From the NCBI GenBank assembly GCA_947462815.1, contig CANHQR010000002.1, positions 1 to 64,000 of the forward strand: DNA of 64,000 nucleotides, written 5' to 3'. The translations under genes and the position numbers were made by a program. Positions 27,959 through 37,869 of this stretch are shown one piece after another. This DNA is from Pseudobdellovibrionaceae bacterium. GTDB lineage: Bacteria > Bdellovibrionota > Bdellovibrionia > Bdellovibrionales > JAMPXM01. How positions within the stretch are numbered: the first letter of the stretch is position 1; each line of letters starts with the position of its first letter. The notes under the pieces are model-generated. The model saw only the letters and a program-made list of their open reading frames with translations, ran no database searches and had not been told where the DNA came from.

Positions 27959-29002
27959 TTAGTTTCGTCGAACTTGTTCGGGCGATAGGCCCTTTTCAAT
28001 CATACCCTTCATGAAGAACTCACCCGCACGGTACGAACTTCGCACCAGGGGTCCGCTCGCCACATACAAGAAGCCGAGATCACGAGCCGTTGTTTCCCAC
28101 TCGGCAAACTTTTCGGGCGTCACAAAGCTTTCGACTTTGAGGTGCCGTTTCGTGGGCTGCAAATACTGCCCGAACGTCACCACATCGCATCCGACCGATC
28201 GCAAGTCGCGTAAAGTCTGAACAACTTCCTCGTCGGCCTCGCCCAAGCCCAACATGATCGAAGATTTCGTAAATCGAGTGGGATCGATTTCCTTCACCGT
28301 CTGCAAAACTCCCAGCGTCTGGCGATAGCCAGCACGTGGGTCGCGCACGCGTCGCGTGAGTCGTTCGACGGTTTCGATGTTTTGTGCGAACACATGCGGC
28401 TTCGCCTCAACGATCAACTGAATCAACTCGCGTTGTCCGCGGAAATCTGGCGTCAAAACCTCGATGATCAGATGCGGATCGCCGGCGCGAATGGTGCGAA
28501 TGGTGCGCGCAAAGTGACCGGCACCTTGATCGGGAAGATCGTCCCGGTCCACCGAAGTAATCACCACATATTCGAGGCCCATTTTCGCAATGGCATAGCC
28601 AACTTTTTCAGGCTCATCGTTGTCGATGCGTCCCCTTGGGTTACCCGTCTTCACTGCACAAAAGCGGCAGCCTCGTGTGCAGACTTCACCCATCAGCATG
28701 AATGTGGCGGTCCCGCCATTCCAGCATTCGCCGATATTCGGGCAGCGCGCCTCTTGGCAGACCGTTGCGAGTTTGAGCTCGCCCAACATTTCGCGAATTC
28801 GAACGTAGTTTTCGCCACCCGGAGCGCGAACTTTGAGCCAAGACGGCTTGGGACCCGAAGCGGAGGCGGTTGAGTTTGTGGGACCTGCCGGATAGGTTGC
28901 GTCGGCTTTTGCCGTATCGACATTTGCCCCATACGGTTTTGACGAAATCGGTGTTCCACAGCCCCCGGGCGCCGCCGGTTGGGATGAATCTGAAAATGAC
29001 AT
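27959..29002 (-). CDS. lipA: Lipoyl synthase
   Basis: CQEARCPNIGECW (CxxxxCxxxxxC) and CTRGCRFC (CxxxCxxC). Confidence 0.95.
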   Translation of the reverse strand: MSFSDSSQPAAPGGCGTPISSKPYGANVDTAKADATYPAGPTNSTASASGPKPSWLKVRAPGGENYVRIREMLGELKLATVCQEARCPNIGECWNGGTATFMLMGEVCTRGCRFCAVKTGNPRGRIDNDEPEKVGYAIAKMGLEYVVITSVDRDDLPDQGAGHFARTIRTIRAGDPHLIIEVLTPDFRGQRELIQLIVEAKPHVFAQNIETVERLTRRVRDPRAGYRQTLGVLQTVKEIDPTRFTKSSIMLGLGEADEEVVQTLRDLRSVGCDVVTFGQYLQPTKRHLKVESFVTPEKFAEWETTARDLGFLYVASGPLVRSSYRAGEFFMKGMIEKGLSPEQVRRN

Positions 29003-29057
29003 GCTCTAGCTCTTAGCCTCGGCGCCTCGCCTTGTCCATGCCGCGCCCTCGCCGGGC

Positions 29058-29084
29058 AAAAAAAAAGGGGGCTAAAGCCCCCTA
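29058..29084 (-). terminator. Rho-independent terminator of the DsbA-like gene
   Basis: GGGGGC-TAAA-GCCCCC hairpin followed on the minus strand by a run of T. Confidence 0.85.
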
Positions 29085-29116
29085 AATCAAACCCAGCCGA
29101 AGCCTACGGGATGAGT

Positions 29117-29962
29117 TTACTTTTTGCCGCTCTTATCTTTCATGCGTCGATCGATAATAGACTTAAAGGTATCCAATTCGTAGGCACCCCGCACGGCAAT
29201 GCCATCCACCAAATAGCCGGGCGTGCCCGTGAACCCGAATTCTTGAGCTTCGCGTTGATCGGCCGCAATGATCGCGGCCACTTCCGGCGAGGCCGCGAGA
29301 CGATTGATCTCGCCAGCATCAAAACCCAAATCCTTCACCATGGAGTCGACCAGTTTGTTCACGCGCGCGTTGTACTTGCGATTGAACTCTTCATCGGATT
29401 TGGCTTTGGCCTCATCTGCTGTCGGGTTGAAATCAGCCTGACGCGAGAACACCTGCGACTTAAACAGCGCCGCCTTCTTCATGTCTTTCTTCACCAGCGC
29501 CTCATAGGTTTTCGATAGCTTCATAGCCTGGGGATGAATGCGCTCGATCGGAAAGTTCTTAAAGACCAAGCGAATCTGCCCCGGGTATTCCTCGAGCAGG
29601 TCTTTCATCGTATTGTATCCCTTGCGGCAATAGGGGCACTGAAAGTCCGAGTATTCAATCACCGTGATGGGCCCCGTGGGCGAGCCTTCAAAACCCCGCC
29701 CCGCCTGAACTTCCGGTGTGCGAGGATTCTTAAAACTTTCCTCGAAGGCCATTTGCTCTTCTTGAGCACGAGCCAAGCCCACCAGTTCATTGATCTCCCG
29801 CATGAAGCGAGCCGGATCTTTGCGCATGGTCGCATAGAGAATGTCCGGATTGTTTTCCATCGTCGACTTGAGCTGTTGTGCAGAAGGCGCACAGCCGGAC
29901 ATCGACAACAGGGTCATGAGAGCGGTAACAAAAACTGGCAGTTTAGCGAGCACGGATTTCAC
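29117..29962 (-). CDS. DsbA/thioredoxin-like thiol-disulfide lipoprotein
   Basis: GPITVIEYSDFQCPYCRKGYNTMKDLL (CPYC); lipobox-like LLSMSGC; GTG at 29962 preceded by AGAGGAGG Shine-Dalgarno. Confidence 0.85.
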   Translation of the reverse strand: MKSVLAKLPVFVTALMTLLSMSGCAPSAQQLKSTMENNPDILYATMRKDPARFMREINELVGLARAQEEQMAFEESFKNPRTPEVQAGRGFEGSPTGPITVIEYSDFQCPYCRKGYNTMKDLLEEYPGQIRLVFKNFPIERIHPQAMKLSKTYEALVKKDMKKAALFKSQVFSRQADFNPTADEAKAKSDEEFNRKYNARVNKLVDSMVKDLGFDAGEINRLAASPEVAAIIAADQREAQEFGFTGTPGYLVDGIAVRGAYELDTFKSIIDRRMKDKSGKK

Positions 29963-30217
29963 AGCGGCCTCCTCTGGATTGCTCAAAGAGTCTGACACGC
30001 GATTGAGATGAGGTTAAGTCGAATTCTCGGGATTGCGGTGTCCTAAATCGATTGAGAGACCCGGCTGAATCGGCTCACAAGGTGACGCAAAACGCCTCTT
30101 GGGAAGCTGGGTGACCTCAGGTAAAATGTCGACTCATGGGGACCTTTTCCCCTTGGCCGAACGTTGGATTTGCGACGCCCAAAGACGTGCGGAGACGCGA
30201 AACGAGAGGACTGGAAC

Positions 30218-30913
30218 ATGAGCCTGAAAGTAAAAGCGGCGACCCCGAACGAAAATTCGAAGCCATCGAAAACTTTGCGTTCGGCGTTTCGTTTCATCGG
30301 GATCCAACGTGCCTTGCTCACCTTAACCATTCTGTTGGCCAGCCCGGCGGCCTGGACCAATGTCGAGTTCGACTCCACCCAACTCTTGCTCAAAAGCTCC
30401 GACGAAATCAGCGAAATCATCAAAACAAAAATCAAACGAGCGCAGGTGATTCAATCCCGTCAAGAGGACTCGGATGATGGCTCGATCGGCGTTGAGCCCG
30501 AAGCTCTCGAGGAGCTCAAAGCCGCCATGCGTGTTGTGCTCTCGCGTCCCAATCAAGACGGCGCGCGCGCCAACCTTTTCACGAGAATTCGCCGCGAGCT
30601 CATGGAGCTCAATGCGGTGGAGCGCGTGCTCTCCGAGCTGGCGACCGAGGCGATTGAAGAATTGAAAGCGAAAGACGGCCCCCGCCGAATCGCGACCTAC
30701 GTCGTGCTCTTGGAAAACATGATGGCAGAACTACGTCCGGACCTCGGCTCAAATCCTAAAGCCAAGGAAATCGTGGAGCGAATTCGAGACGCCAACATCC
30801 AAATCGGCGAGGCCACAAAAGTTCAAAACCTGCTTCGCTCGATGACCGTGCCGCAAAGTCCATCCAAGACCGCGGCTCGCATGTTGGATCCAAAAGGATC
30901 AAAGAAGAAGTGA
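30218..30913 (+). CDS. Exported protein of unknown function
   Basis: ATG at 30218, signal-like ALLTLTILLASPAAWTNV; charged helical remainder. Confidence 0.55.
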   Translation: MSLKVKAATPNENSKPSKTLRSAFRFIGIQRALLTLTILLASPAAWTNVEFDSTQLLLKSSDEISEIIKTKIKRAQVIQSRQEDSDDGSIGVEPEALEELKAAMRVVLSRPNQDGARANLFTRIRRELMELNAVERVLSELATEAIEELKAKDGPRRIATYVVLLENMMAELRPDLGSNPKAKEIVERIRDANIQIGEATKVQNLLRSMTVPQSPSKTAARMLDPKGSKKK

Positions 30914-31059
30914 GTTTCAGTTCGCTGAGCTCAAACCTTCGACGATGGTCGAGGCCCTAGCCAGAGAAATTCTCCACCCTCGCCCTCTGAAATTCGCTCC
31001 CGCAACTGCCGAAAAGAGACTCGGGGACTGCGCTCCATGCGCGTGCCCGAGGGGTCTCA

Positions 31060-31617
31060 TTGTCGAAGCCGATTGCCCAAATCAAAACCAATCTGCAGAT
31101 GCAGGGCCTCATCGCATGGAGTGTCTTGGTATTTTCATTGGTCGTGTTTAATTTCTGGAGCCTCACACGAGGCCCGCAGACAGATCGTCTGGGTGGACCT
31201 CTGCCGATTCAGCAAATTCAGCTCGCACAAGGCACAGGCCATGCCTCTGACCGCCGGTTGGCCAGCGAGCTTTCAGCCCGTGGAGCACCCGGGGGAGAGG
31301 CTGGGGGGCGAGCGCCCGCCGCAGTCGTGGCCAACATTCAGAATGATGTCATGGCTGAAATCGAACTGCCGTGCCCGATGGCGAACGAGACCTCCTCTCG
31401 CCTCACTCTCGGACCGCAAGTTCGACAGCTGCGCTTTGTGTTTGGCGCCTGCGCCGGGGATGTGAAGTCCATTCACAACCAAAGCAATGGATTTGAAGCG
31501 ACGATCTTTGAGAGCGTGGGCTCCGACTACATCTCACTGAATCCCGAGCAGAATTTACTTAAGGTGGAGGCCTCGCGGCTCAGTTTCGAAATCAGAGTCG
31601 AGAGAGCACTCCCCTAA
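31060..31617 (+). CDS. Single-TM protein of unknown function
   Basis: N-terminal TM GLIAWSVLVFSLVVFNFWSL; coherent hydrophobic/polar pattern; no recognised family. Confidence 0.5.
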   Translation: MSKPIAQIKTNLQMQGLIAWSVLVFSLVVFNFWSLTRGPQTDRLGGPLPIQQIQLAQGTGHASDRRLASELSARGAPGGEAGGRAPAAVVANIQNDVMAEIELPCPMANETSSRLTLGPQVRQLRFVFGACAGDVKSIHNQSNGFEATIFESVGSDYISLNPEQNLLKVEASRLSFEIRVERALP

Positions 31618-31662
31618 GCTGTCGACGGGACTTCATCCGGGCCGGGAGCACTTCGAGTTGAA

Positions 31663-32598
31663 TCAGAACCCACGACCCACTCCCGCCAACCAAAGGGTCT
31701 CTCGCGTTGAAGTGCCGCCGTCTTTGACCGCGGCCGACGTGGTCAACGAAGCATGCCATCCGCCAAAGCGCCCCAACTGCACCGGCCGATGCTGTATGAT
31801 ACTGACGATGCCGTCGCTCACGCGCCATCGGGCCTCAACGGTGTAACGATCATGAATGGGTTTCACCACCGTCCAAATGCTCTCGCGCACCGGCCCAGGG
31901 CCCATCGAGTTGGGATCCATCTCCAAGGTCAGATGCGACTTCACCCATGGATTGACCATATTCACATCTAACACGTTGCCGCTCAGCGAGTAGCGCGCAT
32001 CGATTCGGAAGCTCGCAACTTCAACTTTCAAGTTGGAGATTTTCTCCTTGGCCTCCCAAACCGGGCGGACCTTTGGATCATTCTTGGCGTAGTTTTCAAA
32101 ATGCCACTCCGCCAAACGTCGCATCATGAACTCGGCGAATCGGCGCCTCTCCTGCGTCACTTCTTCGGGCGTGCCTCGAAAGCCGTAAACGTCGTTGTAG
32201 TAAGTGAAGCGATTCGGAGCGAGTGCGACGCGCTCGATCTCGGTGCGGCCAAATCGCTCTTCATAGCGGGTCTTGAACTCTTGATTGAGAGCATCCGTGA
32301 AGATGCGACCATGCAAAGAAGGGCCTTCCACAGGGCGTAGGACCCATTCGAGGTCGCGAATCTCTTCATCCCGCTCGACGCTGAGGTCACGCAACCAATT
32401 CCGGTCTTGGTTGCGTCGAGCTGTCGACGGCTTTGGCGCAGCCCATCGGGAGGTCCCGGAGTTCGCCGGCGCCGCCACGGCCTCGCTGCCCCAAACCCAA
32501 AGGCCGAACACCAACAAAGCGCTGCCGACAATGGCCAGTCCGCCTTGAAATCCTAGGGCCAATTGGAGTTTTCGCGCCAAGCACTTGCGATTCATCAT
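31663..32598 (-). CDS. Exported protein of unknown function
   Basis: Signal LALGFQGGLAIVGSALLVFGLWVWGSEAVA; structured domain follows. Confidence 0.55.
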   Translation of the reverse strand: MMNRKCLARKLQLALGFQGGLAIVGSALLVFGLWVWGSEAVAAPANSGTSRWAAPKPSTARRNQDRNWLRDLSVERDEEIRDLEWVLRPVEGPSLHGRIFTDALNQEFKTRYEERFGRTEIERVALAPNRFTYYNDVYGFRGTPEEVTQERRRFAEFMMRRLAEWHFENYAKNDPKVRPVWEAKEKISNLKVEVASFRIDARYSLSGNVLDVNMVNPWVKSHLTLEMDPNSMGPGPVRESIWTVVKPIHDRYTVEARWRVSDGIVSIIQHRPVQLGRFGGWHASLTTSAAVKDGGTSTRETLWLAGVGRGF

Positions 32599-32856
32599 GG
32601 GCCGAGAGCCCTCCTTCGGGTCTCCTTGCTTTAGAAAGATGCAATTCAGGAACTTTGTAACCCTATTTCTGGTCGAGCCAGCCCCCGTCTAAGCCTCTGG
32701 AAATTCGAAGCTTTTTGTCGAAGGTGAAATCGCCACTTCAGACGCGGGGCCGCCCAAGTGTCTTCGGACTGGACAAGTCTCGCTGAGGTTTTTAGAAAAC
32801 CCTAGGGATTTCAGGTTTTTGGCTCGCATGCGAGCCTCAGCCCCAAGGAGCAAAAC

Positions 32857-33555
32857 TTGTCGCCGAATTCGCCGCCGCTGAGCCCTTCAGGACAGGCCCA
32901 CTACGGAGCCCCAATTCCGTCGGCGAAACTGCGCGGTAAAGCCGACATGCATTGGCCGAGAAAGATTTGGCACTTTTCCGGCATCATCATCATGCTGGGC
33001 ATCTTCCACTACTTCGGACCGAAAATGAGCTGGTGGATTCTCGGCGGCCTCATGGCGTTTTTCTTTCCTCTCGATTACCTGCGCAAAACGCGACCGGCGC
33101 TCAACGCCGCCACGCTCAAAGTCTTTGGTCCGCTCATGCGTCAGCACGAAGCTCAGCGGATGTCAGGGCTCAGCTACCTGCTGTTCGGTGCCGCTATACT
33201 GTTGGCCTTCTTTGACCGGCACATCATCACGCTCAGTTTATTGTTTCTCGCGATCGGCGATCCGGTCGCGAGCTACTTCGGAATACGATTTGGCCGCGAC
33301 AAACTTCTCGGCAACAAAACCCTACAAGGGACTCTCGCCGCCTTCCTGGCCTGCACTCTCATCGCGAGCGTGTATTATTATCTCAATGGGCTGATGCTGG
33401 AGCGAATTTTTATAGTCGCCCCAGTGTCGGGACTCATCGCCGCCGCCACCGAGCTTGTGCCGATCGGTAAACTCGACGATAACCTCACTTGTCCTGTTCT
33501 CAGCGCACTTGGCCTCACGGCCTTGTTTTACATCTACGGCGGCTTAGTCCTATGA
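32857..33555 (+). CDS. SEC59/DGK1/VTE5-like (dolichol/phytol kinase, CTP-dependent) integral membrane protein
   Basis: WPRKIWHFSGIIIMLGI...AIGDPVASYFGIRFGRDKLLGNKTLQGTLAAFLACTLIA...ATELVPIGKLDDNLTCPVLSAL. Confidence 0.72.
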   Translation: MSPNSPPLSPSGQAHYGAPIPSAKLRGKADMHWPRKIWHFSGIIIMLGIFHYFGPKMSWWILGGLMAFFFPLDYLRKTRPALNAATLKVFGPLMRQHEAQRMSGLSYLLFGAAILLAFFDRHIITLSLLFLAIGDPVASYFGIRFGRDKLLGNKTLQGTLAAFLACTLIASVYYYLNGLMLERIFIVAPVSGLIAAATELVPIGKLDDNLTCPVLSALGLTALFYIYGGLVL

Positions 33556-34406
33556 ACGACAGCTCTCAGAGGCAGAACGATTCAGGCGGGTTCAGTCATG
33601 CCCGAGCCCTTCGGCGTCGAACCGGCATTCACATCTATGTTCTGCCCAATCTGATCACCACGCTGAACATGTTCTTTGGATTCTTCGCGCTGATTTATGC
33701 GATCCGCGGCGAATATATTTGGGCGGCTTACGCGATCGTTGGCGCTGCCGTTTTTGATCTGCTCGATGGCCGCGTCGCTCGACTCACTCATTCGACGTCG
33801 AAGTTTGGTGCCGAGTACGATTCTCTCTGCGACGTGGTGAGTTTCGGCGTCGCTCCGGGGGTCTTACTTTACCTTTGGGCCTTGCAACCTTTTGGTCGGC
33901 TGGGATGGCTCGTGAGTTTTCTATTTACGGCTTGCGGCGCACTTCGTTTGGCGCGCTTCAACGTGCAAGCCCACACCATTGAGAAGGGCTACTTCCAAGG
34001 TCTCCCTATCCCTATGGCGGCGGGAATCGTGGCCAGCTCCGTGCTCGCGTGGCGCGATCTGGGCTGGGATCCCCAACAGAGCGTGCTCCTGCTGACGATG
34101 ACGGTGCTCCTCTCATTTGTGATGGTATCCAACTTCCGCTACCGAAGTTTCAAGGACATGGATTTCCGGGAACGTTTGCCGTTTTGGTACCTCGTACTCG
34201 GCGTCGGACTGTTCGCCATCATCGCGATCCGGCCGGAAGTGATGTTGTTCTTGCTCTTTATGACCTACGCGGTTCTCGGAGCCGTCTTCGGCGTTTTGGG
34301 CCTTGGTCGCACGCCTAAACGTCGCCCCGCCGAAGCGGGAGCGGCTTCGGACGGGGATGACCTTCACGAGCTCATCGATCCCTCTCAAGATTCATCTCAA
34401 CACTGA
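33552..34406 (+). CDS. pssA: CDP-diacylglycerol--serine O-phosphatidyltransferase
   Basis: CDP-alcohol phosphotransferase motif FDLLDGRVARLTHSTSKFGAEYDSLCDVVSFGVAPGVLLY; ATG at 33552 overlaps the upstream stop. Confidence 0.9.
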   Translation: MNDSSQRQNDSGGFSHARALRRRTGIHIYVLPNLITTLNMFFGFFALIYAIRGEYIWAAYAIVGAAVFDLLDGRVARLTHSTSKFGAEYDSLCDVVSFGVAPGVLLYLWALQPFGRLGWLVSFLFTACGALRLARFNVQAHTIEKGYFQGLPIPMAAGIVASSVLAWRDLGWDPQQSVLLLTMTVLLSFVMVSNFRYRSFKDMDFRERLPFWYLVLGVGLFAIIAIRPEVMLFLLFMTYAVLGAVFGVLGLGRTPKRRPAEAGAASDGDDLHELIDPSQDSSQH

Positions 34407-34420
34407 CATTTGGAGTTCTC

Positions 34421-35482
34421 ATGGCTTGGCAAGAAAACGCGCCCCGCTTGGGCGTCGTCGGCGCAACAGGTGTCGTCGGCGAAACATTTTTGAATTTGAT
34501 CGAAGAACGAGATTACCACTTCAGCGAACTGCGGCTGTTTGCGAGTGACGCTTCCAAGGGACTCAAGAAGAAGTGTGCGAACCGCGAGTGGGAAGTGCAA
34601 ACACTTGGAGCCGGTTGCTTTGATGGTCTCGACATCGTGTTTTTCTCTTCGGGAGACGATATTTCGGCGGAATGGTCCCCGCAGGCGGTCAAGGCCGGAG
34701 CCTTCGCCATCGACAATTCCGCAGCATTTCGTATGGACGCGAACACAGATCTGATTGTGCCCGAGGTTAACGGGGATTTGCTGCCCCGACTCAAACTCGG
34801 TGAGCGACCGGGCAGTGCCGCGCGCATCATTGCGAACCCCAACTGCTCCACCATCCAGTTGGTCGTCGCGCTCAAACCCCTCGAGGACAAATTCGGTCTC
34901 GCTTCGGTACGGGTCTCGAGCTACCAAAGCGTGAGCGGCGCCGGTCGCAACGGTATCGAAGAACTGATCGATCAAACTAAAGTCGCTTTGGAAGGTGAGC
35001 AGCCTGTGAAGGGAAAGACCTTCGCCAAGCCGATCGCCTTTGATTGCGTGCCACAAATCGGTTCCTTCAGTAAGGAACCTGAAATGCTCGGCTTCACCAG
35101 CGAAGAAGTGAAGGTGATGCGAGAGACCCGCAAGATCATGCGCCTTCCGAGCCTCCACGTTTCGGCTTTCACGATTCGCGTTCCGACTCTCAATTCTCAC
35201 GCGGAGACGGTTTGGGTTGAACTTAAAACGCCGGGCGTGAGTCTCGCCGAAGTCGAGGGCGCATTGCGCTCCGGTGCGGGCGTTGAGCTCTTCCCTCGCG
35301 ACGGCGGCGACTATCCCACGCAGGCTTTTGCCTCTGGGCAAGATCCCGTATATGTCGGCCGAGTCCACAAAGATCCCAACGATCAAACCACTTGGTTGAT
35401 GTGGGTGGTGAGCGACAACCTCCGTAAGGGTGCAGCCCTCAACGGAATTCAGATTGCTGAAGCGATTTACAAAGGCAAGTGA
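34421..35482 (+). CDS. asd: Aspartate-semialdehyde dehydrogenase
   Basis: RLGVVGATGVVGETFLNLIEER; IVPEVNGD; IANPNCSTIQLVVALKPL. Confidence 0.95.
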   Translation: MAWQENAPRLGVVGATGVVGETFLNLIEERDYHFSELRLFASDASKGLKKKCANREWEVQTLGAGCFDGLDIVFFSSGDDISAEWSPQAVKAGAFAIDNSAAFRMDANTDLIVPEVNGDLLPRLKLGERPGSAARIIANPNCSTIQLVVALKPLEDKFGLASVRVSSYQSVSGAGRNGIEELIDQTKVALEGEQPVKGKTFAKPIAFDCVPQIGSFSKEPEMLGFTSEEVKVMRETRKIMRLPSLHVSAFTIRVPTLNSHAETVWVELKTPGVSLAEVEGALRSGAGVELFPRDGGDYPTQAFASGQDPVYVGRVHKDPNDQTTWLMWVVSDNLRKGAALNGIQIAEAIYKGK

Positions 35483-35523
35483 GTACGTCGCTTGCCGACA
35501 GCGAAAGAGTGCGCGTCCACCTC

Positions 35524-35557
35524 GAGCCTTCCCCAAAAGAAGGCTCAGTTCTTTTTT
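35524..35557 (+). terminator. Rho-independent terminator downstream of asd
   Basis: GAGCCTTC-CCCAAAA-GAAGGCTC followed by agttCTTTTTT. Confidence 0.85.
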
Positions 35558-36081
35558 GTAGGCACTTTGGCTTTTGGGGACCCTAACTCATCATCCGAGC
35601 CTGGCTCCCAACCTCGCTCCGCAACTTGTCGGAAGCGAGCCAGAGTGCTCCGCCAAACTTCTCGATCTTGGGGACCGAGACTTGAATCACAAAACCAGCC
35701 GGATTGCGATCGCTCCACTTGCATTCGGCGCACCTCGACCGGTTCCGTGCAGATCGAAACCAGACTCTTCTTGGACCTCGTTGAAATTCGCAAAAGTCTC
35801 TCAAAGTCGCCGCGAAGTTCTTTGGCCCACTTCTCCGTGAGCACCTGCCGCTGCAAATCCTTGTTTCCCCATCGGTGAACCAAGAGATGGGACTCCGGCA
35901 ACGGTTGAGTCACCCGCATCAGGCGATAGCTTTCAGTCGTTCGAGCGGAAAAAATGATCTCGGCTTCAACTCGCTCAGTGGATCTGGCCGCGCTGGGAAA
36001 ATTGAAAAAAATGAATGAGGCCAAGCCAAAGCCCCACAGTCCGGCACACTTCTTCCACTTCTTCCAAATCATGCAATTCAT
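35545..36081 (-). CDS. Exported protein of unknown function
   Basis: ATG at 36081 overlaps stop of upstream minus gene by 4 bp; signal-like CAGLWGFGLASFIFFNFPSAARS. Confidence 0.55.
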   Translation of the reverse strand: MNCMIWKKWKKCAGLWGFGLASFIFFNFPSAARSTERVEAEIIFSARTTESYRLMRVTQPLPESHLLVHRWGNKDLQRQVLTEKWAKELRGDFERLLRISTRSKKSLVSICTEPVEVRRMQVERSQSGWFCDSSLGPQDREVWRSTLARFRQVAERGWEPGSDDELGSPKAKVPTKKN

Positions 36082-37688
36082 GGCGCCGTTCCCTGTCCGC
36101 GGGAACGATTCACTTCGGCTCCGCTCGCCTCGCCTCGTGTGAGAGGGAATTCGCAGTGAGGCGGCTCTGATTGGGGGGCATTCCCTCGAGAATGACAGCC
36201 AAAGTGAGTACGCAAGCGTGGGTTGCGAAAAATCACCGCTTCCACTCGTAATCGAGAGGGTGGATGGCTGCGACCTTCCCACTGCTCGGGTCGCAAACTC
36301 GCAACATTCTCCGGTGTCGGATCGGTCGGATCTGGAAAACACAAATCGCGAGCAAACAGTGGAAACACTCCCACGGCCTCGCGGCGCCAAGCCCCCAAAT
36401 CTCGCTCGGGTCGAGGTCGCCCGGGTCTCGCCGCCAGCTCTCGTCCCACAACCTCAGCCGCGAACCAATCGCAAAATCCCTCATTCAAGGTGTCCGGCGC
36501 ACAACGATGATGATTTTGACCGACTTGAGCCTGTTGCCAAGGTCCAAGACGGAACCCGCCCGTTGCCGGCTGAGTGATGCATTCCAAGGTTGCCCGAAAT
36601 GGATGCTCGCCCGTTTGCAAGCCGCGCTCCTCGACTCGTAGGACACCTTCGCGCATGAGGCGCTGAATCAACGGATTGTTCGCCTCGTTCGGGTAGATTT
36701 GAGCGTAGCCTGTCGATTGTGTGAGCGAGTTGATGAGGACTCCGTCTCCACCTCGAAGCTGTGATGACATCGAGTCTCGCATTTGCCGGAGACGTGGCAC
36801 ATCGACGCGGACCAAGGGACCACGGCTAGCGCAAGGATCTATGGCGTGCGCCATTTCATGCGCCGTAATGAGCAAAATCGATTCGTCGGGCAACGCCGCT
36901 GTCGGGGTACACATATTCACTTGATGCGCACTTGCATCATAGCTACCGCCCGGATTCAGAGCTCCGGAGCAATTGATGTTGTTGTCAAAATCAATTCGCA
37001 AGGTCTCGAGCCGCCGAAGCAAATTTCGCTCAGCGGCTGGGATCGTCGCCCAATCTCGACCGTTGCGAAGCGTCTCGATGGTCCGCTGCCGAGCCCTTTC
37101 GATGAGATCTGCCGCTCGCGTACGCCGAGCGGCCGCCCGATCGTTCATCAATTCGATCACACTCTGACGGCGTCCCTCTTCAACGACTTGTGTCTGCTCG
37201 GAGTGTGAGTCTGCAGCCCGCATCAGCGAATTGAGATTCTCCGGCCCTAAAACTTCGTTCAGTCTCGTGCGAAGCTCCGTCGCCGTGATCGGGGTGAGGC
37301 GCGCATCAACCGCGTTGATGGGCCAAGGCACCTCGAATGTGACGGGTTCTCGTTTTCCATCCAAGCTGAGCAAACTCTTCAGCGTACTGACCGAAGCTTC
37401 CGAAATCAGCCATCGACGGAAGCTCTCGCCGAGCTCCGCTGGTGCCGCCGCACCCCTGATCGCTTGTTGACCCAATCGCCCCCAGGCCTCTTGAAGCCGA
37501 GCGCGATCTTCGCGAGTTCGACGCGAATCCCCTAAAACCAGACTCTGATCTCGCCCTTCCATATGTCCGGCGGGCGAATCAAACATCTCACATTGGCCAA
37601 GTAAATCATCGATATCGCAAGTTCGCGACTGAGACGCACTCGCGACCCATAGCGCCGCCAACACCAAGACCAAGTTCCTCATCGCCAC
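36078..37688 (-). CDS. Exported putative zinc metallopeptidase (HExxH)
   Basis: Signal LVLVLAALWVASASQ; ILLITAHEMAHAIDPCASRG contains HEMAH. Confidence 0.6.
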   Translation of the reverse strand: MAMRNLVLVLAALWVASASQSRTCDIDDLLGQCEMFDSPAGHMEGRDQSLVLGDSRRTREDRARLQEAWGRLGQQAIRGAAAPAELGESFRRWLISEASVSTLKSLLSLDGKREPVTFEVPWPINAVDARLTPITATELRTRLNEVLGPENLNSLMRAADSHSEQTQVVEEGRRQSVIELMNDRAAARRTRAADLIERARQRTIETLRNGRDWATIPAAERNLLRRLETLRIDFDNNINCSGALNPGGSYDASAHQVNMCTPTAALPDESILLITAHEMAHAIDPCASRGPLVRVDVPRLRQMRDSMSSQLRGGDGVLINSLTQSTGYAQIYPNEANNPLIQRLMREGVLRVEERGLQTGEHPFRATLECITQPATGGFRLGPWQQAQVGQNHHRCAPDTLNEGFCDWFAAEVVGRELAARPGRPRPERDLGAWRREAVGVFPLFARDLCFPDPTDPTPENVASLRPEQWEGRSHPPSRLRVEAVIFRNPRLRTHFGCHSRGNAPQSEPPHCEFPLTRGEASGAEVNRSRGQGTAP

Positions 37689-37869
37689 TTTGCATCTCTC
37701 TGGGGTCGTTGCCGTGAATTGAGCGGAGAGAAGATCTCTCGCTCCTTGAATTTAACGATGACATGCTTCATCGGCTGAATCCAGTCCTGGGCTAAATCCC
37801 CCCATTTGGAAGAGAAATGGTTCGTGAACGACGCTGGACATCTGGAGGGGGCTTTGCTCCAATTGACGC

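Noticed and set aside
34397-35536. 379-aa minus ORF antisense to asd
   Set aside because: Asd motifs on the plus strand are unambiguous; the antisense frame is open only through codon bias.
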